From Flavimobilis massiliensis (GTDB lineage: Bacteria > Actinomycetota > Actinomycetes > Actinomycetales > Cellulomonadaceae), in the NCBI RefSeq assembly GCF_900240335.1, contig NZ_LT964979.1, positions 620,001-684,000 on the forward strand: 64,000 nt of DNA, in the 5' to 3' direction. Shown here one piece after another: positions 15,658-23,940 of the stretch. Positions within the stretch are counted from its first letter, which is position 1. Every line of letters starts with the position of its first letter. Under the pieces are notes generated by a model. The model was not told the DNA's origin, made no database searches, and saw nothing but the letters and a program-made list of their open reading frames with translations. Made by a program: the position numbers and the translations under genes.

Positions 15658-16641
15658 GTGGACTCCGGTCGGCTCTTCGAGATCGCGTGGAACGTCCTGC
15701 CGCGACTCCCGCGGTCGTTCGTGCGCGGCGCGTTCGCCGCGGCGGCCGATGCCGCGTGGCTCGTCCGGCCCGCCGGCGTGCGCCGCCTCGAGGCGAACTA
15801 TGCGAGGGTTCGGCCCGGCCAGTCGCGCCGCGCGCTGCGCAGGCTCTCCCGCGCCGGCATGCGCTCGTACATGCGGTACTACGCGGAGGCCTTCACGCTT
15901 CGGGGCATGACGCCGGAGCAGATCGAGGCACGCGTGCGGCTCGTGGATGCCGAGTACGTTGTCGCGGCGCGCGACGCGGGCCGCAGCGTCATCGGAGCGC
16001 TCGGTCACCTCGGCAACTGGGACCTCGCCGGCGCGTACGCGGGCTTGCGCATCATGCCCGTGACGACCGTGGCCGAGCGGCTCGAGCCCCCGCACCTCTT
16101 CGAGGAGTTCCTCGCGTTCCGGCAGGACCTCGGCATGGAGATTCTCGCGCTTGGGGACGACGGAGTGTTCCAGTCGCTGCTGCGTGCTGTGCGCGCGACG
16201 CCGCCGCGACTCGTGCCGCTTCTCGCCGACCGCGATCTTGCGGCCTCGGGCATCGAGGTCGACATGTTCGGCCGTCGCGCACGCGTCGCGGCAGGCCCCG
16301 CCGCGCTGAGCGTCGCGACAGGCGCGCCGCTCGTCCCGATCTCCCTCTCCTACGAGCGGCTCGCGGGAGACCGTCGGCGGCGTGCAGGCTCGCCGTGGGG
16401 GCTCGTCATCAGGTTCCACCCCGAGGTGACGACGGACCCTGCGCTGCCCCGCAAGGAGCGCACCGCCGCCGCGACCCAGGGCTGGGTCGACGCGCTCTCG
16501 GGCGCGATCGCCGAGAAGCCGGAGGATTGGCACATGCTTCAGCATGTCTTCGTCGAGGACCTCGACCCCGAGCGTTACGCGCGCACGCTCGAGCGCGCGG
16601 CCCGACGCACGGAGCCCGAGCCCGAGGGGAGCGCGTCATGA
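15658..16641 (+). CDS. phosphatidylinositol mannoside acyltransferase
   Basis: A 327-residue member of the LpxL/HtrB-like acyltransferase family that in mycobacteria (PatA) transfers a fatty acyl chain from acyl-CoA to the 2-mannose of PIM. The catalytic H-X4-D/E motif is seen in LGHLGNWDLAG near residue 118, and LADRDLAASGIEVDMFGRR near 198 is the second conserved block. It acts at the cytoplasmic membrane face. GTG at 15658 is favoured because GGGGGAG lies five bases upstream; an in-frame GTG at 15652 overlaps the pgsA stop. The C-terminus overlaps pimA by four bases (ATGA), so the pathway genes are coupled. Confidence 0.88.
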   Translation: MDSGRLFEIAWNVLPRLPRSFVRGAFAAAADAAWLVRPAGVRRLEANYARVRPGQSRRALRRLSRAGMRSYMRYYAEAFTLRGMTPEQIEARVRLVDAEYVVAARDAGRSVIGALGHLGNWDLAGAYAGLRIMPVTTVAERLEPPHLFEEFLAFRQDLGMEILALGDDGVFQSLLRAVRATPPRLVPLLADRDLAASGIEVDMFGRRARVAAGPAALSVATGAPLVPISLSYERLAGDRRRRAGSPWGLVIRFHPEVTTDPALPRKERTAAATQGWVDALSGAIAEKPEDWHMLQHVFVEDLDPERYARTLERAARRTEPEPEGSAS

Positions 16642-17852
16642 GCGTCCCGCTCGACGGGCGGCGGCTGCGCGTCGGCATCGTTTGCCCCTACTCCTACGAC
16701 GTCCCCGGGGGCGTCCAGTTCCACGTGCGGGACCTCGCGGAGGCGCTCATGGCGCGTGGTCACGAGGTCGGCGTGCTCATCGCGGCGGACGAGGACACGG
16801 AGATCCCGCCGTACATGACGTCCGCGGGCAGCTCGATCCCGCTCCGCTTCAACGGGTCGGTCGCCCGGCTCTCGTTCGGGCCGCTCGTCGCGACGAAGGT
16901 GCGACGCTGGCTCGACCAGGGCGACTTCGACATCCTTCACCTCCACGAGCCCGTGACGCCGAGCCTCTCGCTCCTCGCCCTGTGGAACGCGACGGGGCCG
17001 ACGGTCGCGACGTTCCACACGTCGATGGTGCGGTCGCGCGCGCTCCAGATGGTGTCGCCCCTCGTGCGTCCGGCGCTCGAGAAGATCGACGCGCGCATCG
17101 CGGTCTCGGAGGACGCACGGCGCACGCTCATCGACCACCTCGGCGGCGACGCCGTGGTCATCCCCAACGGCGTCTACGTCGAGCCGTTCCGGGTCGCGCA
17201 GCCGGACGCCCGGTTCACGGGCACGCCCCAGGCGCCGACGATCGCGTTCCTCGGTCGCCTCGACGAGCCGCGCAAGGGCCTGCCGGTCCTCGTCGGCGCG
17301 GTGCGTGAGGTCGTCACCCGGATCCCGGGCGCACGGTTCCTCGTCGCTGGTCGTGGTGACGCGGGGCGGGACGCGGCGATCGCCGAACTCGGCGACCTTG
17401 CGCGCCACGTCGAGTTCCTTGGCGGGATCTCCGACGACGACAAGGCGGCGCTCCTCACGTCGGCCGACGTCTACGTCGCACCGCAGACCGGCGGCGAGAG
17501 CTTCGGCATCGTCCTCGTCGAAGCGATGAGCGCGGGGACGTGCGTTGTCGCGAGCGATCTCGGGGCGTTCCGTCGCGTGCTCGACGAGGGTGAGGCGGGA
17601 GTGCTCTTCCGCACGGGCGACAGTGCCGACCTCGCGCGGACGCTGCTCGAGATCCTCGCCGACGACGAGAGGCGCGCCGCGGTCGCAGCCCGCGGCGAGC
17701 ACGCCGTGCGGCGGTACGACTGGTCGGTCGTCACCGACGAGGTGCTCACGGTGTACGAGATGGTGCTCGCGGCGTCGAACGCGACGGTGCGGGTCGACGA
17801 GGCGCACGGCGGCCGGGGGCGGCTGCTCGACGTCGAGGGGAGCTGGTCATGA
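16638..17852 (+). CDS. pimA: phosphatidylinositol alpha-mannosyltransferase PimA
   Basis: GT4-family glycosyltransferase of 404 residues that adds the first mannose from GDP-mannose to phosphatidylinositol. The N-terminal Rossmann domain opens with VGIVCPYSYDVPGGVQFHV (the GGVQ loop of PimA-like enzymes) and has HEPVTPSLSLL near residue 105. The C-terminal domain has GRLDEPRKGLPVL near 205 and the GT4 E-X7-E motif in GGESFGIVLVEAMSAGT near 285. Translation is coupled to both neighbours by ATGA overlaps. Peripheral membrane localisation is expected from the family. Confidence 0.93.
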   Translation: MSVPLDGRRLRVGIVCPYSYDVPGGVQFHVRDLAEALMARGHEVGVLIAADEDTEIPPYMTSAGSSIPLRFNGSVARLSFGPLVATKVRRWLDQGDFDILHLHEPVTPSLSLLALWNATGPTVATFHTSMVRSRALQMVSPLVRPALEKIDARIAVSEDARRTLIDHLGGDAVVIPNGVYVEPFRVAQPDARFTGTPQAPTIAFLGRLDEPRKGLPVLVGAVREVVTRIPGARFLVAGRGDAGRDAAIAELGDLARHVEFLGGISDDDKAALLTSADVYVAPQTGGESFGIVLVEAMSAGTCVVASDLGAFRRVLDEGEAGVLFRTGDSADLARTLLEILADDERRAAVAARGEHAVRRYDWSVVTDEVLTVYEMVLAASNATVRVDEAHGGRGRLLDVEGSWS

Positions 17853-18523
17853 CGTGGTCAGAGGTCGTCGTCGCGGTCGTCGCGGTCCTCGGTGTGCTGC
17901 TCGTCGTCGGATGGCGCGCGGCGACGCGGCTCGACCGGCTGCACCGGAAGGTCGTCGCGTCGCGCATCGCGCTCGACGCGCAGCTCGTCCGACGCGCGAG
18001 CGCAGCGGGTGACCTCGTGGTGTCAGGTGCGCTCGACCCGATCGCGGCGCTCCTCGTGGCCGACGCGGTCGTGGCGACGGGCGGATCCGAGGGCCAGGGC
18101 GGGCACGAGCTCGCGGTCGCGGTGCCCGACCTCGCCGACGAGGTGCGGGGCGTGGCGACGGGCCGGATCATCGGTGAGGCGCTCGGCGAGGGGCTCGGGA
18201 CGGAACGTACGGATGCCGAGTCGAACCTCTCGGCCGCGCTGCGTGGTGTTCTCGACACGCCTGAGGAGGTCGCCCAGGTGCGCTCGGCGCCGGGAGGAAC
18301 GGACGTCCTCGAGGCGCTCTCGGCCGCGTGGTTCCGCGTCCAGCTCGCCCGTCGGTTCCACAACGAGGCGGTCGCGCAGACGCAGCGCATGCGGGCGAAG
18401 GGCTGGGTGCGGCTCGCGCGCCTCGCGGGCCGCGCAGCCATGCCGCAGACCGTCGAGCTCGACGATGCCTGGCCCGTGGGACTCGGCAGACCGGGGAGCC
18501 ACGTCGACCCCGAAGAGGCATAA
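17849..18523 (+). CDS. LemA-like membrane protein
   Basis: A 224-residue protein with one N-terminal membrane span (residues 5-22) followed by a helical region similar to LemA: RLDRLHRKVVASRIALDAQL matches the LemA start and RFHNEAVAQTQRMR with a late MPQTVELDD resembles its end. The middle is more divergent (SGALDPIAALLVADAVVATG). Function is unknown across the family. Its ATG overlaps the pimA stop, so it belongs to the PIM operon, and a role in envelope biogenesis is a reasonable but unproven guess. Confidence 0.7.
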   Translation: MTWSEVVVAVVAVLGVLLVVGWRAATRLDRLHRKVVASRIALDAQLVRRASAAGDLVVSGALDPIAALLVADAVVATGGSEGQGGHELAVAVPDLADEVRGVATGRIIGEALGEGLGTERTDAESNLSAALRGVLDTPEEVAQVRSAPGGTDVLEALSAAWFRVQLARRFHNEAVAQTQRMRAKGWVRLARLAGRAAMPQTVELDDAWPVGLGRPGSHVDPEEA

Positions 18524-18526
18524 CAT
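18521..18526 (+). promoter_or_regulatory. -10 box upstream of pdxS
   Basis: TAACAT overlaps the stop codon of the LemA-like gene; it would give a pdxS leader of roughly 54 bases with a GAGG site. No clear -35. Confidence 0.35.
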
Positions 18527-18586
18527 GTGCCCGTCCGTGCGGGACGCCCGTCCCGTGCCGCCACACTTTCGAACGAGGTACACATC

Positions 18587-19492
18587 GTGAGCACCGAAAA
18601 CTCCTCCGCCCCCGTCGTCGGGACGTCCCACGTCAAGCGCGGTATGGCGGAGATGCTCAAGGGCGGCGTCATCATGGACGTCGTCACGCCCGAGCAGGCG
18701 AAGATCGCCGAGGACGCGGGCGCGGTCGCGGTCATGGCGCTCGAGCGCGTCCCGGCCGACATCCGTGCGCAGGGCGGCGTCGCCCGGATGAGCGACCCCG
18801 ACATGATCGCGGGGATCATCGACGCGGTCTCGATCCCCGTCATGGCGAAGGCCCGGATCGGTCACTTCGTCGAGGCGCAGGTGCTCGAGGCTCTCGGCGT
18901 CGACTACATCGACGAGTCCGAGGTCCTCACGCCGGCCGACTACACGCACCACATCGACAAGTGGGCGTTCACGACGCCGTTCGTGTGCGGTGCGACGAAC
19001 CTCGGCGAGGCGCTGCGCCGCATTACCGAGGGTGCCGCGATGATCCGGTCCAAGGGTGAGGCGGGCACGGGCGATGTCTCGAACGCGACGACGCACATGC
19101 GGACGCTGCGCGGTGACATCGCACGCCTCACGTCGATGTCGCCCGACGAGCTCTTCGTCGCGGCGAAGGAGCTTCAGGCGCCGTACGAGCTCGTCAAGGA
19201 GGTCGCGTCGTCGGGTCGTCTCCCGGTCGTGCTCTTCACTGCGGGCGGCATCGCGACGCCGGCGGACGCGGCGATGATGATGCAGCTCGGTGCGGAGGGC
19301 GTGTTCGTCGGCTCGGGGATCTTCAAGTCGGGCGACCCTGCCGCGCGTGCGGCGGCGATCGTCAAGGCGACGACGTTCTACGACGACCCTGCGGTCGTCG
19401 CGCAGGTCTCGCGCGGTCTCGGCGAGGCCATGGTCGGCATCAACGTCGACGAGGTTCCCGTCGCACACCGTCTGCAGGACCGCGGCTGGTGA
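18587..19492 (+). CDS. pdxS: pyridoxal 5'-phosphate synthase subunit PdxS
   Basis: TIM-barrel lyase of 301 residues that makes pyridoxal phosphate directly from ribose 5-phosphate, glyceraldehyde 3-phosphate and ammonia supplied by PdxT. The active-site Lys residues are in VMAKARIGHF (near residue 88) and RSKGEAGTGDV (near 155); the phosphate loop is seen in FTAGGIATPADAA and FVGSGIF. GTG at 18587 follows GAGG by eight bases; a longer in-frame extension lacks a start signal. The glutaminase partner pdxT is 1.7 kb downstream, separated by a NUDIX gene and a convergent membrane gene. Confidence 0.97.
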   Translation: MSTENSSAPVVGTSHVKRGMAEMLKGGVIMDVVTPEQAKIAEDAGAVAVMALERVPADIRAQGGVARMSDPDMIAGIIDAVSIPVMAKARIGHFVEAQVLEALGVDYIDESEVLTPADYTHHIDKWAFTTPFVCGATNLGEALRRITEGAAMIRSKGEAGTGDVSNATTHMRTLRGDIARLTSMSPDELFVAAKELQAPYELVKEVASSGRLPVVLFTAGGIATPADAAMMMQLGAEGVFVGSGIFKSGDPAARAAAIVKATTFYDDPAVVAQVSRGLGEAMVGINVDEVPVAHRLQDRGW

Positions 19493-19493
19493 C

Positions 19494-20162
19494 GTGGCCC
19501 TCCAGCGTCCTGCGCCCGTGACCCCCGGCTCGGCGCCGGGGGTCGCGGGCGCGGTCCGTCCCGCGGTGCCCGCCTCAACGGGGTCCCGCGAGGCTGACGC
19601 GCCGCTCCATCTCGACGAGGGGTGGGTGCGTGGGCCGGATGGCGTGCGGGAGCGTTCGGCGTCGCGGGTGCTCGTGCTCGACGATTCCGGTGCGGTGCTG
19701 CTCGTGCGCGGTCATGACGCGGACGAGCCGGATCGTCACTGGTGGTTCTCGGTCGGCGGCGGGATCGACTCGGGCGAGTCGCCGCGCGAGGCTGCGGCGC
19801 GGGAACTGCGCGAGGAGACGGGCATGGTCGTCGACCCTGCGGTGCTCGAGGGTCCTGTCCTGCGCCGCTCGGCGATCTTCGACTTCGCGCGCGAGCACTG
19901 CCGGCAGCACGAGGAATTTTTCGTCCTCCGGGTCGCGGAGCGTCCAGCGCTCAGCAGCGAGGGCTGGACGGAGCTCGAGGAGAGCTTCGTCGACGAGGTG
20001 CGGTGGCTGACGCCCGACGAGATCGAGGCGAGCACGGACGAGGTGTTCCCTGCGGCGCTGCCCCGGATCGTCCGGGCGCTCGCCGCCGGCTGGGACGGCG
20101 TCGTCGAGGAGATCGGCATCGACACGGACGGCGGGGATCCCGCGGCGTACAGCGAGTCGTGA
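19494..20162 (+). CDS. NUDIX hydrolase
   Basis: Protein of about 222 residues with a full Nudix box, GGGIDSGESPREAAARELRE followed by ETGM (GX5EX7REUXEEXGU), near residue 87. The family hydrolyses nucleoside diphosphates linked to another group; the target is not predictable. The first 45 residues are disordered (P, A, G rich) and poorly supported, so translation might start further in, for example at GTG 19518. The gene begins one base after pdxS ends and is probably co-transcribed with it. A very strong hairpin follows. Confidence 0.82.
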   Translation: MALQRPAPVTPGSAPGVAGAVRPAVPASTGSREADAPLHLDEGWVRGPDGVRERSASRVLVLDDSGAVLLVRGHDADEPDRHWWFSVGGGIDSGESPREAAARELREETGMVVDPAVLEGPVLRRSAIFDFAREHCRQHEEFFVLRVAERPALSSEGWTELEESFVDEVRWLTPDEIEASTDEVFPAALPRIVRALAAGWDGVVEEIGIDTDGGDPAAYSES

Positions 20163-20201
20163 ACGCGCAGCGCTTCGTCGACGCGCAGCGCATCGTGGAG
20201 A

Positions 20202-20240
20202 CGCCGGTGCCCGGGCGGTCGGACCGCCCGGGCACCGGCG
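20202..20240. terminator. strong bidirectional terminator
   Basis: Eighteen-base-pair perfect stem (arms 20202-20219 and 20223-20240, loop CGG) between the plus-strand pdxS-NUDIX unit and the convergent minus-strand membrane gene. Confidence 0.85.
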
Positions 20241-20282
20241 TACGAGGTGCGGGAAAACCTCCGCGGAGGCTCCCAGGGGAGA

Positions 20283-21131
20283 TCAGCCGACGGGGCTGCC
20301 TGCTCCGAGGGCACGGGCCTTGCGGTTGTTCGAGGCGGCGACGCCCCACCAGATGGCGCCGGCGACGGTCATGAGGAAGGCGAGGCTGCCGAGGAGGAAA
20401 CCTCCGACGAGCATGCCGCCACCGGTCGTGAGCGTCGAGACGAGGTCGTCGAAGGCCCCGGCTGACGTGAGCACGACCTCGTCGGCGCCCTCGCCGACGG
20501 TGAGCGTGTAGGTGCCGGTCTCGGTCGTGGTGAAGCGCCCGACGAGCTCGATCCCGAGGTCGGACATGTCCGGCGCGGTCGTCGCCCCGCTGAGGGCGAC
20601 GACGGCGCCTGTGGGGTCGGTGACAGTGACGTCGGTGACGGACGGCGAGAACGTCGTGCTCTGGGTCGCCCAGATCTCGTAGGTGGAGCCCGCGGCGAGC
20701 TCGGTGTCGCGGGTGCCGGGCGAGGGCACCGAGACGATCGTCTCGGTGAGCTCGGTGGCACCCTTCGCGACGGCCGAGGCGATCTGGCTGAACCCGACGA
20801 CGAGGAGCACGAGCGATACGACGCCGAGCCCGATGCCGAGGAACGTGAGAATCTTGGCGCCGCGGGTCTTGCGGATCGACGGGGCGGGCTGCTGCCAGCT
20901 GGGTGCGCCGTAGGGCTGGGGCGCAGGTGCGCCGTACTGCGGGCCGCCGGGGGTGCCGTAGGGCTGCGGGGCTGGGGCGCCGTACTGGGGTGCGCCGGGC
21001 GTGCCGTACGGCTGGCCCGTCGGGGCGCCGTACGTCTGGCCGTCGGGCACGCCGTAGGGCGGGGGCGTGGCGGGGGATCCCTGACCGGGTGGGGGTGGGG
21101 TCATGAACGGGTCGTTTCCGGGGGTCGTCAT
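20283..21131 (-). CDS. proline/tyrosine-rich two-span membrane protein
   Basis: A 282-residue protein of unknown function. Residues 1-85 are a disordered, cytoplasmic-type tail rich in P, G, Y and Q with repeated units such as YGAPAPQPYG and QPYGTPGG. A membrane segment follows at about 95-118 (ILTFLGIGLGVVSLVLLVVG), then an extracellular domain of about 110 residues with beta-rich T/S/V sequence (TGTYTLTVGEGADEVVLTSA), and a second membrane segment near 243-268. This layout recurs in many actinobacterial small envelope proteins. The ATG lies six bases after TACTTT, suggesting a leaderless message. The gene interrupts pdxS and pdxT. Confidence 0.75.
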   Translation of the reverse strand: MTTPGNDPFMTPPPPGQGSPATPPPYGVPDGQTYGAPTGQPYGTPGAPQYGAPAPQPYGTPGGPQYGAPAPQPYGAPSWQQPAPSIRKTRGAKILTFLGIGLGVVSLVLLVVGFSQIASAVAKGATELTETIVSVPSPGTRDTELAAGSTYEIWATQSTTFSPSVTDVTVTDPTGAVVALSGATTAPDMSDLGIELVGRFTTTETGTYTLTVGEGADEVVLTSAGAFDDLVSTLTTGGGMLVGGFLLGSLAFLMTVAGAIWWGVAASNNRKARALGAGSPVG

Positions 21132-21137
21132 GGCGCA

Positions 21138-21143
21138 AAAGTA
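21138..21143 (-). promoter_or_regulatory. -10 box for a leaderless membrane-protein message
   Basis: TACTTT on the minus strand, six bases before the ATG at 21131. Confidence 0.45.
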
Positions 21144-21213
21144 GCAGGGCGGTAGCTCACGTGCGGTGCTGCTCGGCGGGCGTGGTTTCCCTCCTCATAT
21201 CGCGCCGGGCCCG

Positions 21214-21219
21214 TAGTAT
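21214..21219 (+). promoter_or_regulatory. -10 box for pdxT
   Basis: TAGTAT ends eight bases before the GTG at 21228, consistent with a leaderless or near-leaderless pdxT transcript independent of pdxS. Confidence 0.5.
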
Positions 21220-21227
21220 GGTGCGAC

Positions 21228-21830
21228 GTGAGACCGACGATCGGCGTCCTGGCGCTGCAGGGTGATGTCCCCGAGCACGTGCGTGCCCTCGAGTCCGCGG
21301 GAGCGAGCGTGGTGCGCGTGCGCCGCGCGCGCGAGCTCGACGGGGTCGACGGTCTCGTGCTCCCTGGCGGGGAGTCGACGACGATGTCACGGCTCCTCGA
21401 CGTCTTCGACCTGCGGGAGCCGTTGCTCGCGCGGCTGCGCGAGGGCATGCCGGCGTACGGCTCGTGCGCGGGGATGATCCTCCTCGCGGACAGGGTCCTC
21501 GACGGGGCGGCCGGGCAACTCGGGCTTGGTGGGATCGACATGACAGTGCGGCGCAACGCGTTCGGGCGGCAGGTCGACTCGTTCGAGACGGCGCTCGACG
21601 TGCAAGGGGTCGCGGGGGGTCCGGTTCCGGCGACGTTCATCCGCGCGCCGTGGGTCGAGGAAGTCGGCGAGGGGGTCGAGGTCCTCGCGACCGTCGGGTC
21701 GGGCCCGGCCACCGGTAGGATCGTGGCAGTCGCGCAGGGCCCGCTCATGGCGACGTCGTTCCATCCGGAGATCACGGGTGACGACAGGGTTCACGCGCAG
21801 TTCATCCGACTCGTTACTAAGGAGCGGTAA
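21228..21830 (+). CDS. pdxT: pyridoxal 5'-phosphate synthase glutaminase subunit PdxT
   Basis: Class I glutamine amidotransferase of 200 residues that supplies ammonia to PdxS. It shows IGVLALQGDVPEH at the N-terminus, the PGGESTTM loop near residue 47, nucleophile Cys in AYGSCAGMILLAD near residue 80, and the His-Glu pair in SFHPEITGD near residue 182. The downstream yebC starts four bases after its stop, so they form a unit. It has its own promoter. Confidence 0.97.
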   Translation: MRPTIGVLALQGDVPEHVRALESAGASVVRVRRARELDGVDGLVLPGGESTTMSRLLDVFDLREPLLARLREGMPAYGSCAGMILLADRVLDGAAGQLGLGGIDMTVRRNAFGRQVDSFETALDVQGVAGGPVPATFIRAPWVEEVGEGVEVLATVGSGPATGRIVAVAQGPLMATSFHPEITGDDRVHAQFIRLVTKER

Positions 21831-21833
21831 GGC

Positions 21834-22589
21834 ATGTCCGGTCACTCCAAGTGGGCCACCACGAAGCACAAGAAGGCGGCGATCGACGCCAAGCGTGGCA
21901 AGCTCTTCGCCAAGCTCATCAAGAACATCGAGGTGGCCGCCCGCACGGGCGGCGGAGACCCTGCGGGCAACCCGACGCTCTTCGACGCGATCCAGAAGGC
22001 GAAGAAGACCTCCGTCCCGAACGACAACATCGAGCGCGCGGTCAAGCGCGGCTCGGGTGCTGAGGCCGGCGGCGCGGACTACCAGACGATCATGTACGAG
22101 GGCTACGCGCCCGGTGGCATCGCCGTCCTCGTCGAGTGCCTCACCGACAACAAGAACCGCGCCGCGGCCGAGGTTCGGATCGCGTTCACGCGCAACGGCG
22201 GCCAGATGGCTGACCCAGGTTCGGTGTCGTACCTCTTCTCACGTAAGGGCGTCATCGTCGTCCCCAAGGCGGGGACGGACGAGGACGCCGTCATGGAGGC
22301 GACGCTCGACGCAGGTGCCGAGGAGGTCACCGACGAGGGCGAGGTCTTCGAGATCCTCACCGAGGCGACGGATCTCGTCGCGGTGCGCACCGCCCTCCAG
22401 GAGGCCGGGATCGAGTACGACTCGGCCGACACGGTGTTCCACCCGTCGATGAAGATCGAGGTCGACGTTGACCGGGCGCGGGCCGTGCTGCGCCTCATCG
22501 ACGCGCTCGAGGACTCCGACGACGTCCAGAACGTCTACTCGAACTTCGACGCCTCGGACGAGGTGCTCGCTGCGCTCGAGGACGACTGA
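21834..22589 (+). CDS. YebC/PmpR family protein
   Basis: A 251-residue YebC/TACO1-family protein. It starts with the invariant MSGHSKWATTKHKKAAIDAKRGK and has NPTLFDAIQKAKKTSVPNDN and YEGYAPGGIAVLVECLTDNK, all diagnostic of the family. Members have been described as transcriptional regulators (PmpR) and more recently as ribosome-associated factors that help translate proline-rich stretches. It lies between pdxT and the ruv genes, as in most actinobacteria. A strong hairpin separates it from ruvC. Confidence 0.95.
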   Translation: MSGHSKWATTKHKKAAIDAKRGKLFAKLIKNIEVAARTGGGDPAGNPTLFDAIQKAKKTSVPNDNIERAVKRGSGAEAGGADYQTIMYEGYAPGGIAVLVECLTDNKNRAAAEVRIAFTRNGGQMADPGSVSYLFSRKGVIVVPKAGTDEDAVMEATLDAGAEEVTDEGEVFEILTEATDLVAVRTALQEAGIEYDSADTVFHPSMKIEVDVDRARAVLRLIDALEDSDDVQNVYSNFDASDEVLAALEDD

Positions 22590-22598
22590 CCATCGCTC

Positions 22599-22632
22599 GA
22601 CGGCGCGTCGGCCGGTTGGCCGACGCGCCGTC
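22599..22632 (+). terminator. terminator between yebC and ruvC
   Basis: Fifteen-base-pair perfect stem GACGGCGCGTCGGCC / GGCCGACGCGCCGTC with loop GGTT. Confidence 0.75.
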
Positions 22633-22665
22633 GTCGTCCCCGCACGGGGGCAGGAAGGGGTTCGC

Positions 22666-23235
22666 GTGAGGGTGCTCGGCGTGGACCCGGGGCTCACGCG
22701 CTGCGGCGTGGGCGTCGTCGACTCGTTGCCGGGCCGCAGGGCGCGCCTCGTCGCGGTCGGCGTCATCGAGTCGTCGCCCGCGCTGAGTGTCGACCTGCGC
22801 TTGCGGACGATCGCGGACGGGCTCGACGGGTGGCTCGACGCACACGTGCCCGATGTCCTCGCGGTCGAGCGGGTCTTTGCGCAGCACAACGTCTCGACGG
22901 TCATGGGCACCGCGCAGGCGGCCGGTCTCGCGATGGTCGCCGCGGCGCGTCGTGGCGTCCCGGTTGCGATGCACACGCCGTCGGAGGTCAAGGCGGCGGT
23001 GACGGGCAACGGTCGAGCCGACAAGGCTCAGGTCCAGCGGATGGTGGCTCAGATCCTCGGTCTTGCCGAGGCTCCGAGGCCTGCGGACGCGGCGGACGCG
23101 CTCGCTCTCGCGGTCTGCCATCTGTGGCGGCCTGCGGGGGCGCTGCAGGGCGGCGATCGTCACGAGCTCACCCCGGCACAGCGGGCGTGGGCGGCGGCCG
23201 AGGACGCGGCGCGCCGCGGCGGGGGAGGTCGGTAG
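22666..23235 (+). CDS. ruvC: Holliday junction resolvase RuvC
   Basis: Endonuclease of 189 residues that cuts Holliday junctions symmetrically in recombination repair. The acidic active-site residues are in VLGVDPGLTRCG (Asp near residue 6), VERVFAQHN (Glu near 66) and PADAADALALAVCH (Asp pair near 140). The GTG at 22666 follows a GGAAGGGG ribosome site. The C-terminal 25 residues beyond the core are an actinobacterial-style extension. ruvA follows after 81 bases that contain a possible LexA site. Confidence 0.96.
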   Translation: MRVLGVDPGLTRCGVGVVDSLPGRRARLVAVGVIESSPALSVDLRLRTIADGLDGWLDAHVPDVLAVERVFAQHNVSTVMGTAQAAGLAMVAAARRGVPVAMHTPSEVKAAVTGNGRADKAQVQRMVAQILGLAEAPRPADAADALALAVCHLWRPAGALQGGDRHELTPAQRAWAAAEDAARRGGGGR

Positions 23236-23259
23236 CTCTTGCTACGGTGGTCCGGTGTT

Positions 23260-23273
23260 CGTACAGGTGTTTG
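23260..23273 (+). promoter_or_regulatory. candidate LexA (SOS) box before ruvAB
   Basis: CGTACAGGTGTTTG matches the actinobacterial/Bacillus-type LexA palindrome CGAACA-N2-TGTTCG at 10 of 12 defined positions. It lies 43 bases before the ruvA start, a sensible place for SOS control of ruvAB. Confidence 0.45.
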
Positions 23274-23316
23274 AAGTCGCTGCGGCCGTGCGCCGTGGCG
23301 GCACGGAGGGAGCGTC

Positions 23317-23940
23317 GTGATCGCCTCGGTGCGTGGTGAGGTGCTCGCGGTCGGGATCGACCGCGCCGTCGTCGAGACGGGGGGAGTAGGCCTTGCGGTC
23401 CTCGCTGCGCCGTCGACGCTCGCGCTGCTGCGGGTGGGGGAGCACGCGCGGCTCCACACGACGCTTATCGTGCGTGAGGACTCGCTCACGCTCTTCGGCT
23501 TCGCCGACGTCGACGAGCGCGAGACGTTCGAGACCGTGCAGACCGTCTCGGGCATCGGCCCGCGGACGGCGCTTGCGATGCTCGCGGTGCTCTCGCCCGA
23601 CGCGCTGCGCGGGGCTGTCGCCGAGGGCAACCTCACGACGCTCATGAAGGTTCCGGGCATCGGTCGCAAGGGTGCCCAGCGACTCGTGCTCGAGCTCGCC
23701 GACCGGCTCGGCCCGGTGCAGGGCAGCGCGTCGGTTGAGGCCGCGGTCGCGCCGGTCGACCACCGATCGAAGGTCGTCGAGGCGCTCGAGGGCCTCGGGT
23801 GGACGGCTCGTACCGCGGAGGACGCGGTGGGCGACGTGCTCGCTGCTCGCGGTGTCGCGGCGGACGAGCCGCTTGCCGAGGGCGACGTGCCTGACGTCCT
23901 ACGCGCCGCGCTGCGGATGCTCGGCGGGCGTCGTGGCTGA
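23317..23940 (+). CDS. ruvA: Holliday junction DNA helicase subunit RuvA
   Basis: Junction-binding protein of 207 residues that loads the RuvB motor. The OB-fold domain occupies residues 1-62 (MIASVRGEVLAVGIDRAVVE), the tandem helix-hairpin-helix domain has VSGIGPRTALAMLA and VPGIGRKGAQRLVLELADR, and a C-terminal domain III (SKVVEALEGLGWTARTAEDA) binds RuvB. GTG start preceded by GGAGGGAGC. The end overlaps the ruvB start by eight bases. Confidence 0.96.
   Translation: MIASVRGEVLAVGIDRAVVETGGVGLAVLAAPSTLALLRVGEHARLHTTLIVREDSLTLFGFADVDERETFETVQTVSGIGPRTALAMLAVLSPDALRGAVAEGNLTTLMKVPGIGRKGAQRLVLELADRLGPVQGSASVEAAVAPVDHRSKVVEALEGLGWTARTAEDAVGDVLAARGVAADEPLAEGDVPDVLRAALRMLGGRRG

Noticed and set aside
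20163..20201. Short ORF reading NAQRFVDAQRIVETP after the NUDIX gene
   Set aside because: It has no start signal and runs straight into the terminator hairpin; the repeat-like sequence is too short to interpret.
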